Shown: positions 12,401 to 25,017 of the stretch, one piece after another
Numbering within the stretch: position 1 is the first letter of the stretch
Layout of the letters: each line of letters opens with the position of its first letter
NCBI GenBank assembly: GCA_021613535.1
Contig: CP075492.1
Coordinates: 7,688,001-7,752,000 of the forward strand
Direction of reading: 5' to 3'
DNA from: Adineta vaga
Lineage: Eukaryota; Rotifera
Length of the DNA: 64,000 nucleotides
Position numbers and translations under genes: made by a program
The notes under the pieces: model-generated
Seen by the model: only the letters and a program-made list of their open reading frames with translations
What the model was told of the DNA's origin: nothing
Database searches by the model: none

Positions 12401-15400
12401 ACCAAAACGTCGTCAATCGTGTCCAAAAAATAATGAAAATAATACGAATACTAATATAACTACTACAAAAAATGAGGTAACTACTTAAAAAAACCATGAT
12501 TCACATAGTTTTGCACGTAATCAGTCACTTAAACATCATATTTTATAAAAATTTCTTTTAGACGACGAAACGACCTACAAGTGCGAATAGTACAAGTGGT
12601 AATTCTCGTTTAACAGCAGCAGCAGTAACAACGAACAACTCATCAAATCAACGAGCTCGTTCTCAATCATCATCTACAACTGGTCGACAAACACCGACCA
12701 ATACTCGTCCATCTTTGAAAACTAAACCAAGCAAACAAGTGAATAATTCCAATTCTGTAAAATCAGCTGCACCATCTTCAACTACAAGTAACCTCTTAGG
12801 TAAAGTTGATTTAGATGATGAAGACGATTTATTAACAAAGTATCAATCAAAAAAAGTTCCAACGGAATTAAATCATCGTGAAGATAAATTTCATTCGAAT
12901 ATTCAAACAGTGATTGATACAAAATGGAATACGTATAAATCATCATTACATCATAGTGAAGATGAACAAGATATTAACCATGGTAATGATGATGCTCGTA
13001 ATGATGATGACGATGAAATCGATTTATATTCAACAGCTCGACAACGTACATCAAGTCGCAGTAGTGGCATCCAATCAAAAGTTTCATATGTGCAACCGAA
13101 AAAGGTATGATTTAAAATCGAGTAGTTCAGCAACATTCTTTATTGTACTGTTATTTACTTTAGGATCTCGATGATTTTGAAAAAATTGAACAGTATGTTG
13201 AAGAACATCCATCCATGATTAGTACTGCTTCCTATGTGGAGAAAGTTGTTTTTAAAGTAAGATTGTATTTTCTAAAACAAGACATTGAAATTTTTATCAT
13301 TCGTTTCCTTTTGTCTATTGTTTACGTAGGATCATCAACAAACGAAAACAGCGGATTTATTTGTTAATCGTTTAACTCGTTTTCATGACGAAATTGAAGA
13401 TGATGAAACTCATTTACATCATGAAGAAACAACTGATATATTAATAAATTCAAATCGTATTCGACAGCGAAAAGTTATTCCATTTAAAAATAAAGTGAAT
13501 GCTCGTATTGAACAATTAACAGCTACGGCTGTCCTAGCTAGTGACAAAGACGAGGATAATGATGATGACGATGACGACGACAATGATGATGATAATGATG
13601 ATGATGATGAAGATCGTAAATGGGATGATATTGGTGTTGCTAAGATCATACCTGTTACTGGTGATGAATATAATAGTGACAGTGGTATTAGTTCGTTTAA
13701 AACTGACTTTCCAAAACAACAACAACAACAACAGCAACATAAGAAAGATTCTGCTCGTTCATCGGATTTTGGTGATGATCATTCATGGGCTGATCGTGTT
13801 ATGACAGCACCACAACCATCATCACAACTTAATTCATTAATGCTTAATACATTTCCTGGTTTACGACATAATATACCAAAATCAGCACCTATACCAGCTC
13901 CACCACCACCACCTCCACCACCATCACAGATTTTGTCTGAACATAATCAAGATTATAGTCGTTTAGTACGTGAAAAAGCCAAAGAACTCGAGAAACAAAT
14001 TGAAATATTTGAAAAAGAAAATTCGAAATTAAAATCCCTTTGTGATGAACGAAACGCAGCAATTAAAAAACTCAAACAAGATCGTGATGATTTCGAAAAA
14101 GGTAAACAAAGAGATTTAGAAGAATTTAATCAAATGAGAGATGAAGAAATGAAAAAATTGAAACAAGAAAAACGTTTATTTGAACAACATCGACAACAAC
14201 TTCGTGACCATCCCGATAAGCGTGAACGAGAAGAAATTGAAACACTAAAAAAACAAGTAAGCACAAAGTGAAGAAGAATAAAAAACGAAAGACAAATCTC
14301 TCGCATTGATTTCTTTTAGGTATTAACATTACAAGAAGATTTAAAACAACGTGAAACACGTTGGTCAACAACAATCAATCGTTTAAAAGAACGTATGGAA
14401 ACATTAGAATATGAAAATGCTGAATTAAAACAAGAAAAAGAAATTATTGAACGAAAACGATTAGACCTTATGCATCAGTTACAAACAATGCCGAAACTAC
14501 AACAACAACAACAACAACAACTGTCACAAGATGATACATTATCATTGTCAACAGCAAGAAAATCAATTGCAGAATTTTCTCAACCAAAACAACGACCGAA
14601 AAGTAATGTAACGACAACATCGAAAGCTCAATCATTACCAAAAACCATGGTGGTGAGAAATTCTGAACCATCAATGAAGCCAAAAGTTGCTTCCAATGGA
14701 CGACGAACTCCGACTACAACGACAACTGTCGGTGTAAATGGTATTAAGAATAATGTTGATACATCACGAAAATTATCGTCCATGCCAGCAACAAAACGTC
14801 CGCCATCCATGAATGAATTCGGTGGAACAATTGAATCAATACCAATGCCAATAACTATTGAACAACCATTGGCAATATCAGAAAGAGCTGATTCAGGAAA
14901 TGGAGAAAGTGATGAAGATATCAATCGATTTGATCGAGCCAATGATGATCGTATTTCACCGTAAGTAGTTCTTGTTTTTCTGTACATATTCTTCATTAAA
15001 CATTAATTTTTCTTCACAGCTCTCTATCATCTCTTCTTAATTCTGATTATCCAAAATCTTTCGTTGATGATGAAGAATTCGATCAGCCAGCTACTCTTGA
15101 TTATAAATCATTATTAACGATGGCATCACGTACATCATCATCAGCCACAACACTTCTCAAAAGACATCAAGAAACTTTATCACTTCTTGATCAACCACAA
15201 ATCAAACGACAACCATTAACAATGAGTAATAATGATTCAATCAATCCTACACCTCGTTTCACAATTCCAATGAATACAAAAGGGATAACATTTAAAGAAA
15301 ATCTTCCATCATTATCAAATGATGGTATCATCGAAGAAATTCGTCATAATGATGGACGTATTGAACGTATTAAATCAGATCAATCGAAACAAATCATCTT

Positions 15401-15878
15401 TCCAAATGGTTCCAAACAAGATATTAGTGCTGATGGTAAACAGATACGTGTTCAATTCTATAATGGTGATTATAAAGAAAAATTACCTGATGGTCGTTGC
15501 GTATATAAATATGCGAGTACAAATACAACTGAAACAGAATATCCAGATGGAACGCGTATATGTGAATTTGCCAATGGACAAATTGAAAAACATTTACCTG
15601 ATGGAAAACAAGAACATATATTACCTGATAAAACAAAAAATATCTATTTACCTGATGGAACTATAATTTCAATAAAAACGAATGGAGAAAAATTTATTCA
15701 ACATCCAAATCAAACGAAAGAAGTACATACGGATACATATAAAAGAAAATTATTTCCAAATGGTTCTATTTTAACAGTATTTAATACAGGCGAACAAGAA
15801 ATTCGTTATGCAAATGGAAAAATAAAAATTAAAGATGCACAGGGCAATATTATTGTGGAAAAAAAGACTCCGAAATAA
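9469..15878 (+). CDS. CENPJ: Centrosomal P4.1-associated protein CPAP / SAS-4 (TCP10 C-terminal domain)
   Basis: Centriole-elongation factor that binds tubulin and STIL/Ana2-type partners. About 12 exons; I estimate ~1,380 residues (human CPAP ~1,340). Starts MMASENELDRN. The N-terminal third is Gln/Asp/Glu-rich and disordered. The exon at 12310 carries RPFLRKRQGL, resembling the conserved motif of the tubulin-binding PN2-3 region. A long coiled coil runs about 13,950-14,480. The last exon (to 15878) is the G-box/TCP10_C domain: a beta-strand repeat with FPNG, LPDG, YPDG and FANG turns, the diagnostic STIL-binding part of CPAP/SAS-4. PolyQ tracts lie near 10150, 10460, 13716 and 14500. The intron at 10872-12309 holds a separate RING gene. 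A 51-54-base intron at about 10768-10816 is needed to avoid a hydrophobic read-through. Confidence 0.9.
11206..11216 (+). promoter_or_regulatory. TATA box of the nested RING gene
   Basis: TATATATAAAT lies inside the large CPAP intron, about 50 bases upstream of the RING gene's ATG. That spacing suits a start site near 11240. It supports independent transcription of the nested gene. Confidence 0.5.
11265..12173 (+). CDS. RING-finger protein with a B-box-like zinc motif, nested in a CPAP intron
   Basis: Probable E3 ubiquitin ligase. Two exons: 11265-11321 (MNTSLQSNIC...) joined across a ~70-base intron to the exon that runs to 12173, giving about 280 residues. A C3HC4 RING finger has CPICLDCF, CQHVICYLC and CPLC (about residues 45-90). 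A second cysteine cluster follows (CSKCKEIHVLKFCPCC, CEKC), like a B-box. A helical region comes next. The tail has a likely nuclear signal (SPKKQMR) and a run of nine aspartates. It lies wholly within a CPAP intron on the same strand, with its own TATA box. It is TRIM-like but too short to hold a C-terminal PRY/SPRY domain. Its substrate is unknown. Confidence 0.8.
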
Positions 15879-16610
15879 ATCAAAACAGTTTTCTTTTCTT
15901 CTTCTTCTTGTTGTTTCTCAGGTAGTTATTCTATGTGTGCTTGTGGAAATCCGTCCAACTTTCTCTTCTTTTTTTCTACTCTCGGCAAGTTCAATGTATT
16001 ATTATTCTATCTTAATACTCTTTGTAAGGTTTTTCTTTCTCATTTAATGATTGTATAAACAATCGTAGAATAATAAATTTATCGTATAAATGCAATATGA
16101 TAAGTATTCCATGCTTTGTTAGTGAAGTCTATAGATCAGATTATTGCATGAAATTTCATTCTGTGCGCAGGAAACGAGATGACGAAGAGAGCATGTTCTA
16201 TACTAGACTAGTATATAAAAAAGTACGAAATCTGATTGTCAGGAGCGTGCTTGTCCCTATTGTGGAAAGTGTCGTGACTGATATTGGCAATTAAATGATG
16301 TTAAAATATTTTGAATACAATAGTGGAAATGTAAAAAAATGATTCTAAAAATAATAGTTCATATGAGAGTAATCAATGGTGGAAAATGATCTAATAAAAA
16401 TTTGTACATAGATATGCACTGCATTATTAATTTTAAAAGGCTTTTGTCGTTCTAAATGAATATAATCTTGAATGTATGAGAAGATTTTAATGTATAATCT
16501 ATCAATAGAAATCACTTTTTCAAACTTCACTAGTTTTCACACTTTGCAAACTAAGAAATCGTTTAAACTATGAATATTTTAAAACAGTTTATGCGCATCA
16601 CTCGGCGATT
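15879..16610. other. Intergenic region downstream of CPAP
   Basis: Holds the CPAP 3' UTR; an AATAAA lies near 16070. No convincing coding sequence on either strand; the short open frames lack codon-like periodicity or recognisable motifs. Confidence 0.4.
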
Positions 16611-17575
16611 TTAATTTTCGTCATTATTGCCCTCAATTTCTTCAGCATTGTCATCATCATCATAATCGTCGTCGTCATAATATTCATTATAATCAGGATC
16701 ATAATTAAACTCATCATCACTCTTTCAGTTTATAGTCACGACAGGTAAAGCAACCTTCGGATCTTCATTGATTTTTGTAATCATAGTTTTAAATAAAGGT
16801 CCAATACTTTTATATCTTTCAGAATATTATGAAAGTCAATAAATGAGAAATTGTTATATGAAGATGGAATATCCAGACTAAATCCGATCACATTTGGAAT
16901 ACACAGTAAAAATGAATCAAGCCACTTCAATGTTGTGTAACGATCGAATTGAAGCTTTATAGTAGACGCAGTTGATGATGAAGAATGCCGCGAAAATGAT
17001 GTGTTGCAGTTGGCACGAAAAATGGATGTTTGTCATCTTCAGACATGGAACGGATTTCAACTAGCTGCATATTAGCAGTTTAACACTGCGAAGTGTTGGA
17101 CAAGAAACAGTTGGAGTATTGGTCAATCCTTAGCATAACATCGAACAAGTTGTCTGGCATAGTGATACTCGTTAGGTTCTATGAACTCATTCCAAGCAAA
17201 TTTATCCCAAGCGAATTCTATAAATTGCAAGCGAGGTAGTTTTGCTGGATTGATGTCAGACAATGAAAATGGATATGCAATGCCGAGAACTCGAAGAATT
17301 CGAAGATAGGGAAAGTAAGGAATGCATGGAAACCATCGTCTCGTAAGGACCAGTGGAACAACTTGACTGCGTAGAAACAGAGTAGCTTCGGCGTAATCTT
17401 TAGTAACGTTTCTCTGTACAAGGCGTATCGTATAATCAAGCGAGAGAACAAGTTTATTGAATCGCGCATTGATGTTTAACGAACTACTGACTAAATCATC
17501 TGGTGATAGTTCTAATAGAAATTCTCGAAGAATTTCGTTCGGTAAATCTTCAATACAAGTCGGTGAAATTATGTG
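16611..17575 (-). pseudogene. F-box / leucine-rich-repeat protein relic
   Basis: Reading leftward from about 17560, one frame gives an F-box (CIEDLPNEILREFLLELSP) followed by about 110 residues of leucine-rich sequence (YLRILRVLGIAYPFSL). It then hits TGA near 17125 (CYAKD-stop). Further homologous-looking pieces continue in other frames: one around 16830-16930 (LQFDRYTTLKWLDSF, SFIDFHNILKDIKVL) and an Asp/Tyr-rich acidic C-terminus ending at 16611. The F-box has no start codon in frame; an in-frame TAA sits just upstream. Together the stop, frame changes and missing start indicate a decayed copy of an F-box receptor gene. Substrate-recognition subunits of SCF ligases are typical for the family. 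Unrecognised introns could explain some but probably not all of the breaks. Confidence 0.6.
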
Positions 17576-18845
17576 ATTTTAATATATTATCTAGAAAGTA
17601 ACATAACATAAGTCTTGATGTAAGATTAAAGATGAGAAAGAATGATAGTTTTACTCATTGGAATTTTTCTGTCACTGAATACGAACAAATTTGCTTATAC
17701 TATGTGTTTTCTTTTTTTTGATTTTCATCGAAATAGACCCTTGGAATTAAGATAGAAAATATTTCTGATAGGGTGATACATCGAATATAGAACGTAAAAG
17801 TCTCAAAAGAAACGAGAAAAATAAAAGAAAATATTGCATACATGTACGAAGGTAAAGTCGTGTATGTAAGAATAGCATCATGAATGATTATATATCTCTA
17901 TAGTTTTGGAGATACCCCTTATCTCATATAGTTGTAACCATGGTTTTGTTGTCTACGATTACTTTGTGATCTTCTTGATATGTGTCATCTTTATACCACT
18001 GAAACTGACGAACTTTTACTTGAATTTTTTCACTCTTTCATCATAAGAGGTTCCACATTAATCAACTCCCCCTTTACTACAACAAAATAGACATCGTTTG
18101 TTAAAAACATATCGATAAATTTGAAGTATTGATTGAGTCATTTAAAGCGTATTTCGGTTTAAATTAGTCAAGATTTTATTATTCTCATTAAATAATATCA
18201 TGAATGTAACGACTCGACTAAATCTCTACTGAAGGTTATAAAAAAATACGAGGAAACCTGTTAACATACATATTTTTAAGCTCTACAATTTCTTTTATGA
18301 ATCGCTCGTCCACAAAATATTCTTTTCACATGTTTCGTTATAAACATTGATAGAAAAAAAAACCATTACCAATTTCTTTTTCTTCTTCCTTCATGAATAA
18401 AATCAGCTCGATATTATGCATGAAATCAAATGAAAGTCTTGCAAAGTTGATAAACAAAAATAGGCGTAGTGTAATCGTGATCGAAAGAAAGAAAGAAGAG
18501 AAGAGAAGAAAGAAAGAAAGAGCTCCATAATAGACATGCCAACATATAATAAAAATAGAAAACGACATTACAACAACAACAACATTTCACCATCCATAAA
18601 GGTAAGATGTCAAAATCGAAATGTATCTTTAAACGAAAGGAATGTTCGAAATTTATCGAAAAAAAACATATCTTTTTTTTTCTATGAGTAGTAATTAATA
18701 CTTCTTAATTTGCATATTCTTATCTGATCAGTTTTCAATCAAACGAACGAAACAATCATATGCGATTGATATCGGACAGGTGTACGATATAGAACAAAAC
18801 CGAGAGATAGAGAATTCATATTCATTTCGAATAGTAGGAAGAAAT
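17576..18845. other. Intergenic region with purine-rich simple repeat
   Basis: No gene recognised. A (GAAA)n/(GAAG)n purine tract lies at about 18484-18521. The rest is AT-rich without a supported frame on either strand. It probably includes the promoter of the downstream disordered protein. Confidence 0.4.
18484..18521. repeat. (GAAA/GAAG)n purine tract
   Basis: All-purine run of GAAA- and GAAG-type units in the intergenic region before the disordered orphan gene. Confidence 0.8.
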
Positions 18846-20142
18846 ATGTATACGTATATGCCTACCAATAATGATCTCTATGAAATACCATCGAAATTCG
18901 ACAAACTTTTTCATCCACATCAGTATTACGATGAAGAAGATAATTTCATCAAGTAATTCATTATTTTTCATATTATGTAGTATTCGAGACGCATAAAGAA
19001 CATATTTGTTTTTTGTCTGTCTATTGAGTAATCCAATTGTTTTGCTTCTCGTTCTTTTTCTTTTATGAATGAACTCATCAAACACACGTCCGAACATGTA
19101 TGTGAATTGATAATAAAAGCGAGTTCACACTTAAACTAATCGAAGGCTATTCATTTTAAATCATATCTAGTTTCGAGATTTAAATGATGGATCATAAATG
19201 TAATTCAATAGGTAAGATTCAGATATTTATGTCTAGTAGAAATGAAGAGCTCAATTCATTTTCAAATTATCATCGTGAAAGTTGTTAGATGAGATAGTCC
19301 TATTTTATATAAGATGTTTTATACACTTGTTAAGTTATTTTCGTATACAGATGCACAGTGAGTTATTCTTATGTTTTTTTTGTTGAGGATATATTTGTTT
19401 ATGACGATGATTTAGAGAACAATTGAACGATTTACCAACGAAATTGCAAGGACTTGACAATTATTGTCCATCATCTATTGATTTTATTCGTACAACAACA
19501 CCATCTTCTCGTGATAGTGGTATTCCTATTCGATCAACATCAACATCATCGTGTACTTCACCTAGTATTGAAACAAAACACACCAGCAAATCTTCAACTG
19601 GACGTGTTCTCGAATTTTTTCTTCATCCACCTGCTCGTCATCTGAATCATTCTGTAAAGAGACCAATGTCTTCTATCTATGACTTAACTTCACATCCTCA
19701 TCATAGTTCATCTCCTCGGCGTAGTGTTCATTGGAATGAACAATCAATGATTTCATCAAAAGAAGAAATAGATCATCTAAATTCTCATGGGAAAAAATCT
19801 GGTCGACATATATTATTGAATGCTAGTTTACCATTCTATTCCAAATTGAATATTCGTATTCGTACTCGTCGTGATGAAAATAATGAAAATGATCATGTTA
19901 CAGCAACTGCAAAAATTGAACGAATAGATCCACGACGTGATCATAAACATATCGATTCATTACGCAATGCTCATTTTCATCATTATTCAACATTATCATC
20001 AAATGAAAGTCGACGTACTGATTCTTCTATTTTAGACAAGCGTTTACCAACACATCATCAAGTTTCCTTACCTGCAGATTTGCCTATTAATCAACAACTT
20101 GTTTTATATATTAATAATGGAGAAGTTTATGCTAGATGTTAA
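18846..20142 (+). CDS. Disordered Ser/His/Arg-rich protein, unknown function
   Basis: Two exons fit together in frame: 18846-18952 (MYTYMPTNNDLYEIPSKF...) and 19416-20142 (EQLNDLPTKLQGLDNY...), making about 278 residues. The join restores a lysine codon across the 463-base intron, long for this window, so a small exon may be missing. The protein is mostly low complexity (Ser, Thr, His, Arg). Two ordered-looking stretches stand out: the N-terminal Tyr-rich segment and a hydrophobic end (LPINQQLVLYINNGEVYARC). No signal peptide, membrane segment or known domain is seen. It may be a signalling adaptor, but that is a guess. Confidence 0.6.
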
Positions 20143-20288
20143 ACTGACTTTCAATTATATACTTTTATCTTCACTAATAAATCTTTTCTTCTTTCTCTTG
20201 TTTTGTTCTTTCATCAATTAAACATATGTTCTCATTCTCATCGTCACTGAGTAGTTTTCAGTAAAACTACCATTTTATCATAGACAAT

Positions 20289-21331
20289 ATGTTTCGTTAC
20301 ATCAATCTAATTTTCATTGTTTTAATTCTTCATCATATTCCTGGAGAATCAAAAGATACAAATTATTATACCTTTGCTCTTCTATCCGATATTCATATAG
20401 GAGATACAGGTGCTAATGCTTTAGGTAGAGCTCGTTCAGCAGTCACGAAAATCAATCAACTTGCTGCAAATGCATCAACGAATTTACAAGCTGTTTTTAT
20501 TACTGGCGATCTAACAAATTCAGCAATGCCATCTCAATATGATACAGTTCGGGATGTTTTAAATAATTTAACTGTACCTTATTTTCCAATTATTGGCAAT
20601 CATGATCAATGGTTATACAATTCAACATGGGAAGATACAGCACCTGTAGGTGATCAACTATTTGCTAAAACATTTGAACATATTCTCAATCAATCTAATA
20701 TTATCAATTATCCCAATGGAACTGTATGGAATCCAACACATTCGTGTTCATCATGGTTTCAAAATTATCGTTTACAAATATATAATAATGTAAAGTTTTT
20801 CAATTTTCTATTCTTTTCTCTATGACTAATTTCATACAGATTTTCATTGCACTCGATTGGAATAGTCGTCATCATGCTGCTGCATCACTTGGTTATAAAG
20901 GTTCAATGCCCGGTGCTGACTTATATGATTTTCCTGGTGGAACATTTTCATGGTTCGAAACTCAATTAGGACAAGTTGAGAAACAAAACTCAACGATTGT
21001 TCTTTTACAACATCAACCCTATCGTGCACCATTCTATATTCCTGGTGAAATTTATGCATTTGGTGAAGCAAAACGTTTACGCGTTGAACATCTATTACGT
21101 CAGCATTCATCATTGAAATATTTCGGTGTTTTTGCTGGACATTTTCATATGTGGTCAGATGGCAAAGCATTTGATACTATGCCAAAATTTCGACAATTTG
21201 AAACCGATGCTTGTAAAGTTGCACAAGCAATTGCTTTAGTCACCGCAAATATGCAAACAGGAGAAATTATGAAAATTGAAAAACTCTATGGCGATGAACC
21301 AACATATGAAAATGAAGAACTAGAAAGTTGA
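20289..21331 (+). CDS. Secreted calcineurin-like metallophosphoesterase
   Basis: Two exons (20289-20789; 20840-21331), about 331 residues. A cleavable signal peptide (MFRYINLIFIVLILHHIPG) leads the catalytic domain, so it acts outside the cell or in the secretory or lysosomal lumen. All metal-binding motifs are present: LLSDIHIGD (DxH), FITGDLTN (GDxx), IIGNHDQW (GNHD), LLQHQPYR and VFAGHFHMW (GHxH). Several NxS/T glycosylation sites follow the signal. It is distantly like cyclic-nucleotide and sphingomyelin-type phosphodiesterases, but the substrate cannot be told. An AATAAA lies seven bases after the stop, and its 3' end converges on the SRCR gene 81 bases away. Confidence 0.85.
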
Positions 21332-21412
21332 AAAAAAAATAAAGATAATTTCATTATATTATGTTTTGATAAAAATACACGAAAAAAAGAGAGGAATTCA
21401 AATCATATACTT

Positions 21413-21874
21413 TCAAGTACAAATAAGACCAACATGAGTAAAACGATTACATGATAAAGATTGACTAAATAATGGAGGAAAACGACATTCATCTAAATTA
21501 ATTGCTGATTCAGCACAATTGATCTGATGTATGATATATTCACATGGTATGACACTTTTATACGATTCAGTATTCATAATACATTCTTGTCCAGAACCAC
21601 TAGCTGGTTCTTGCCATTCAATATTAGAAACAAGGACAGCATTTCGAAAATTTTGTGAACGACATGCTGCATTAGCAGCATTTTGATCGAAACCAATTTG
21701 ACATACCATACCTTCGACACTGAATGGAATAGATCTTGATGAACCTTGAGCTAAGAGATAAACTCGAATGCGAAGTGGTGATGTTCGTGATTGTGCATTC
21801 AAATTGTAGAGACTATTCGCTGTGATCGATGCACAGATGGCTAAAAATACGAGAACGATGAAATTGCTTTGCAT
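21413..21874 (-). CDS. Secreted single-SRCR-domain protein
   Basis: About 153 residues from the preferred start at 21874 (MQSNFIVLVFLAICASITA, a strong signal peptide). An in-frame upstream ATG at 21916 would bury that signal. The mature part has the scavenger-receptor cysteine-rich pattern: SVEGMVCQIGFDQNAANAAC, then INCAESAINLDECRF, and the closing VGLICT. Cysteine spacing is that of one SRCR domain, used for protein or microbial ligand binding. No membrane segment follows, so the product is probably free in the extracellular fluid. It is intronless. A TATA box lies about 60 bases upstream. Confidence 0.75.
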   Translation of the reverse strand: MQSNFIVLVFLAICASITANSLYNLNAQSRTSPLRIRVYLLAQGSSRSIPFSVEGMVCQIGFDQNAANAACRSQNFRNAVLVSNIEWQEPASGSGQECIMNTESYKSVIPCEYIIHQINCAESAINLDECRFPPLFSQSLSCNRFTHVGLICT

Positions 21875-21932
21875 TGTACTGGCAATGAGAAGATGTTGAA
21901 AGTGAAATGCTGTCAAATTAATTCATAGCCTC

Positions 21933-21941
21933 TTTTATATA
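21933..21941 (-). promoter_or_regulatory. TATA box of the SRCR gene
   Basis: On the minus strand TATATAAAA lies about 60 bases upstream of the preferred ATG at 21874. This supports the shorter start over 21916, which would lie almost at the expected transcription start. Confidence 0.5.
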
Positions 21942-22210
21942 AAAAGTTCGCTTCATAGATTAGTCAATGAATTGTTCTAGTATATTTCTCATAATTAAGA
22001 TCGTAGATGTCAGGTTTTCAAAATACAAAACAGACCTGACAACCACCATCCGTTCCTCCTACACTTGCCTTTCCATTGATATGAAATGTGGTCGTTGTTG
22101 AAATCTTATCAGTCATTATTTTTACATAAGAATAATTTATTTAGGTTTTTTCTCTCTCTTTATAACAAAAACAAAAAACGAATAATATCATTCACCAAAT
22201 CACTGAAAAT

Positions 22211-24562
22211 TCATTGTAATTTCGTATCTTTTAATCTTTCATTATCAGAATTTTCTTGAGATTCAATTTCATCCGTAGTCATCGATGTTGATACTAAACG
22301 ATACATACGATTTCGTTGCCATTTTCTACTTACATATAAAATCATTAAAAATAAACTAATCAATAAACCTAAACCAATAAATAAATAAAATTCAACCAAA
22401 TATTGAATTTTATCCATTAATAACATCGGAAAAATCATCTCACTAAGAAGAATTGTAAATAAAATTAATCGAATAAAGATTTCATTTAAATCTAAATCAC
22501 GTTCGATCCAAGTTAGAAGTAAACTTGCCAATGACATTAAAAGAAATCCCATAGAGAAGAATAGCAAATAAATTTTCGAATGAAATAAATTCAAAAAACT
22601 AATCGTAAATAGAACAATCAAACGAAGAAGTATATGAAATCGAATTGGAATTATAGTCAATGATTTCTTCTTATATTTATCTAATAATAACCACATATAA
22701 TTCATCAATAAATCAATAAAACGACCAGCTAGATAACAAATTTGTAAGATTAAACTTTCCTTTTCCGTTAGATTGAATTTTATACCAAATGAATATGTTA
22801 AATAAATACATAAATTTTCAAAACCTGATAAGATAAAATAGAATAAAAGAATAAGAATAATAAATATCAATGATGATAGATCAGATAATATCGAAATTTG
22901 AGTATTTGAATTACTAATTATTGAATAAGGTTTAAGACATATCAATCCTAATGAATTGACATTTGTTATCGAAGATGAATTGAGATTTTCACCACGCATT
23001 GCTAATATTGAATAGGAAATACCCAAAAGAAAAAAGATACATGTAAGAAATAAATGAAGAATATGAGTATATGTAATTGTTTGAATGAATGAACGAATTT
23101 TTAAATAGAAGAAATTTTGTGACAGATCATCGTTCGCCGAATCAGCTGTTGGAGGTTTATGACGATAAATAACTTGTATATGAGCTTTTGTTCTTGGTAT
23201 CATACTAGTCATGTTTGTTTTGGATACTACAAAGCAACATCGATATTACATTTGCTTAAAATTCAGAAGATAATTCTTACTTATTGGTATTGTACTTGAT
23301 TTCATCGTGTTTTCATTGATAGTTAGATTAGTTAATTCGATTGAACAATTTAATTTCGTTTCATTCGCACATTTTCGATCAATTTGACACCATGTATTAT
23401 TATTTTTATCAGAATAACAAATTTTTGAATCAAATATTTGACATAATGAGAAAACATTTTTACAAATGTTTGATTGATTTTTTTCCGATTCTCGACAAAC
23501 TAATGTATTATTTCTATCATAACAACACGAGGATTTAATACATCGAGCTTTTTCTTTTGCATCAGGTGGTTTTGTATACAATGATCCTGATAAAATATCT
23601 GACGCTACAACTGCTGGTTTGGTTACAATTTTAACAACTGTTGATGATGAATTTAATGTTAATGTTGTTTCATTGATATTTGCACGACGTAATCGTTGAG
23701 AATCTTTTAACATATTTGTTGTTAATGAAATATTAGTATTAGTTGAGATCGTCGATGGAAGTAACATTAATGTTGAAAGAATAGCACCGAAAGCTAAGAA
23801 TAGATGTAACCAACGAATAGTTGATGTTGACGAACGAGTCCATAGACGATTGTAAAGTAGATCAATACCTTGAAAGAAAAATGACGAATAGACAATCGGA
23901 TTATTCTTGTTGTTTTCGTTACCATTGTATGATAAACCAAGACCAATTCCAAGTAATAATGAAGTTAAATAAAATGCAGTTAGATCAGTTATAAATGCAA
24001 GTGAGCAAACACCGAAACTTATTGATAAACACGATAAACCAAGTAAACAACATACATTAAACCTATTTGACGAAAAAAAAAAGAATAAAATTATTCGATC
24101 AAACATTTGTTTTCCTACCATGTATAGAGATATGAACTGAAACAGGTTGCAACTAGGAAACCGAATGCCTTGATAGTAACGAGACGTATAATTGAATGTG
24201 ATTCAGTTGAAAGATTTTCAGCAAGAAAAGGAAATATAGGTCCCAAAAGACCAATAATCATCCCCTATACAATAAATTTCTTTTTCAAAAAAACAAAACA
24301 ACTAAAGAAGAATTTTAATGACGTACAAACGATGTAAACGTAATAGCTAAAAGAATGGTTTTTTCGCGAGATAAATCATTCGGATCATGAGTAGATTCTA
24401 TTGTATTGAATTGATTAAGATCAAGTGAAGTGAGACGAGATATATCATTTGTTGGTGATATGAGATTTCGTTGATCAAGTATGACTGTTTCATCCTCAGT
24501 ATCATCATTAAACTATATGAAGATTAAATATAGGATGTAGAATAAAACTATTTACTTACCAT
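22211..24562 (-). CDS. Major facilitator superfamily transporter, MFSD4/NaGLT1-like
   Basis: Multi-pass plasma-membrane carrier of about 700 residues. The start codon sits alone in the first coding exon (24560-24562), directly followed by gtaag. The next exons give an acidic cytoplasmic N-terminus (FNDDTEDETVILDQRN), TM1 with GMIIGLLGPIFPFLAENL, and further helices (CCLLGLSCLSISFGVCSLAF; FYLTSLLLGIGLGLSYNGN). A large Cys/Asn-rich extracellular loop with many NxS/T sites lies in the middle (about 23300-23750). The C-terminal six-helix half and a polar tail (ERLKDTKLQ) end at 22211. The layout and TM1 resemble MFSD4-type sodium-glucose carriers, but the long cysteine-rich loop is unusual. Substrate is unproven. 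Confidence 0.7.
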
Positions 24563-25017
24563 TTTATCATGAGAAACGATCGACTCCACTTATTTTTCAA
24601 TATGTTTCGAAAGGCAACAGACGTTACTGATGAGTCATGATAAGAATCTCCCATGATAGAAAATGAATGAATGCATGCAAAAAAAGCACTTAAGGAGGAT
24701 AGGTTAAATGCATCTGTTCTCTAGTAGAGAGCGCTATATATGATAACAATGATCAATTTATCGGAATCATTTTATCGTGATGAATTCATTCTCTTTCAAA
24801 CAATTAAATTGTCTTATTAACATTTCAAGAGATACTTGTCACGTCATACTTCTTTTATTTCCGTAAATTATGATTAATGACATAAGACCCATCAAAGTTG
24901 ATCTGAAATAGATAATTGTTTTTTTTCTCCAGTTACTAAAGAATTTATTTAGTTCATATCAAAAGAATGATGAAGACAACATCTATTTTAATGAACGTGC
25001 CAGTTATAAAAGTTTAT
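24563..25017. other. Short intergenic region
   Basis: Upstream region of the MFS gene and 3' flank of the tetraspan. No coding sequence, RNA gene or clear repeat seen. Confidence 0.4.

Noticed and set aside
17218-17469. 83-codon minus-strand frame over the F-box relic
   Set aside because: The F-box and leucine-rich motifs are in a different frame of the same strand; this frame carries no recognisable motif.
21874-21916. Upstream in-frame start for the SRCR protein
   Set aside because: It would place 14 polar residues before a clean signal peptide and lies almost at the start site predicted from the TATA box.
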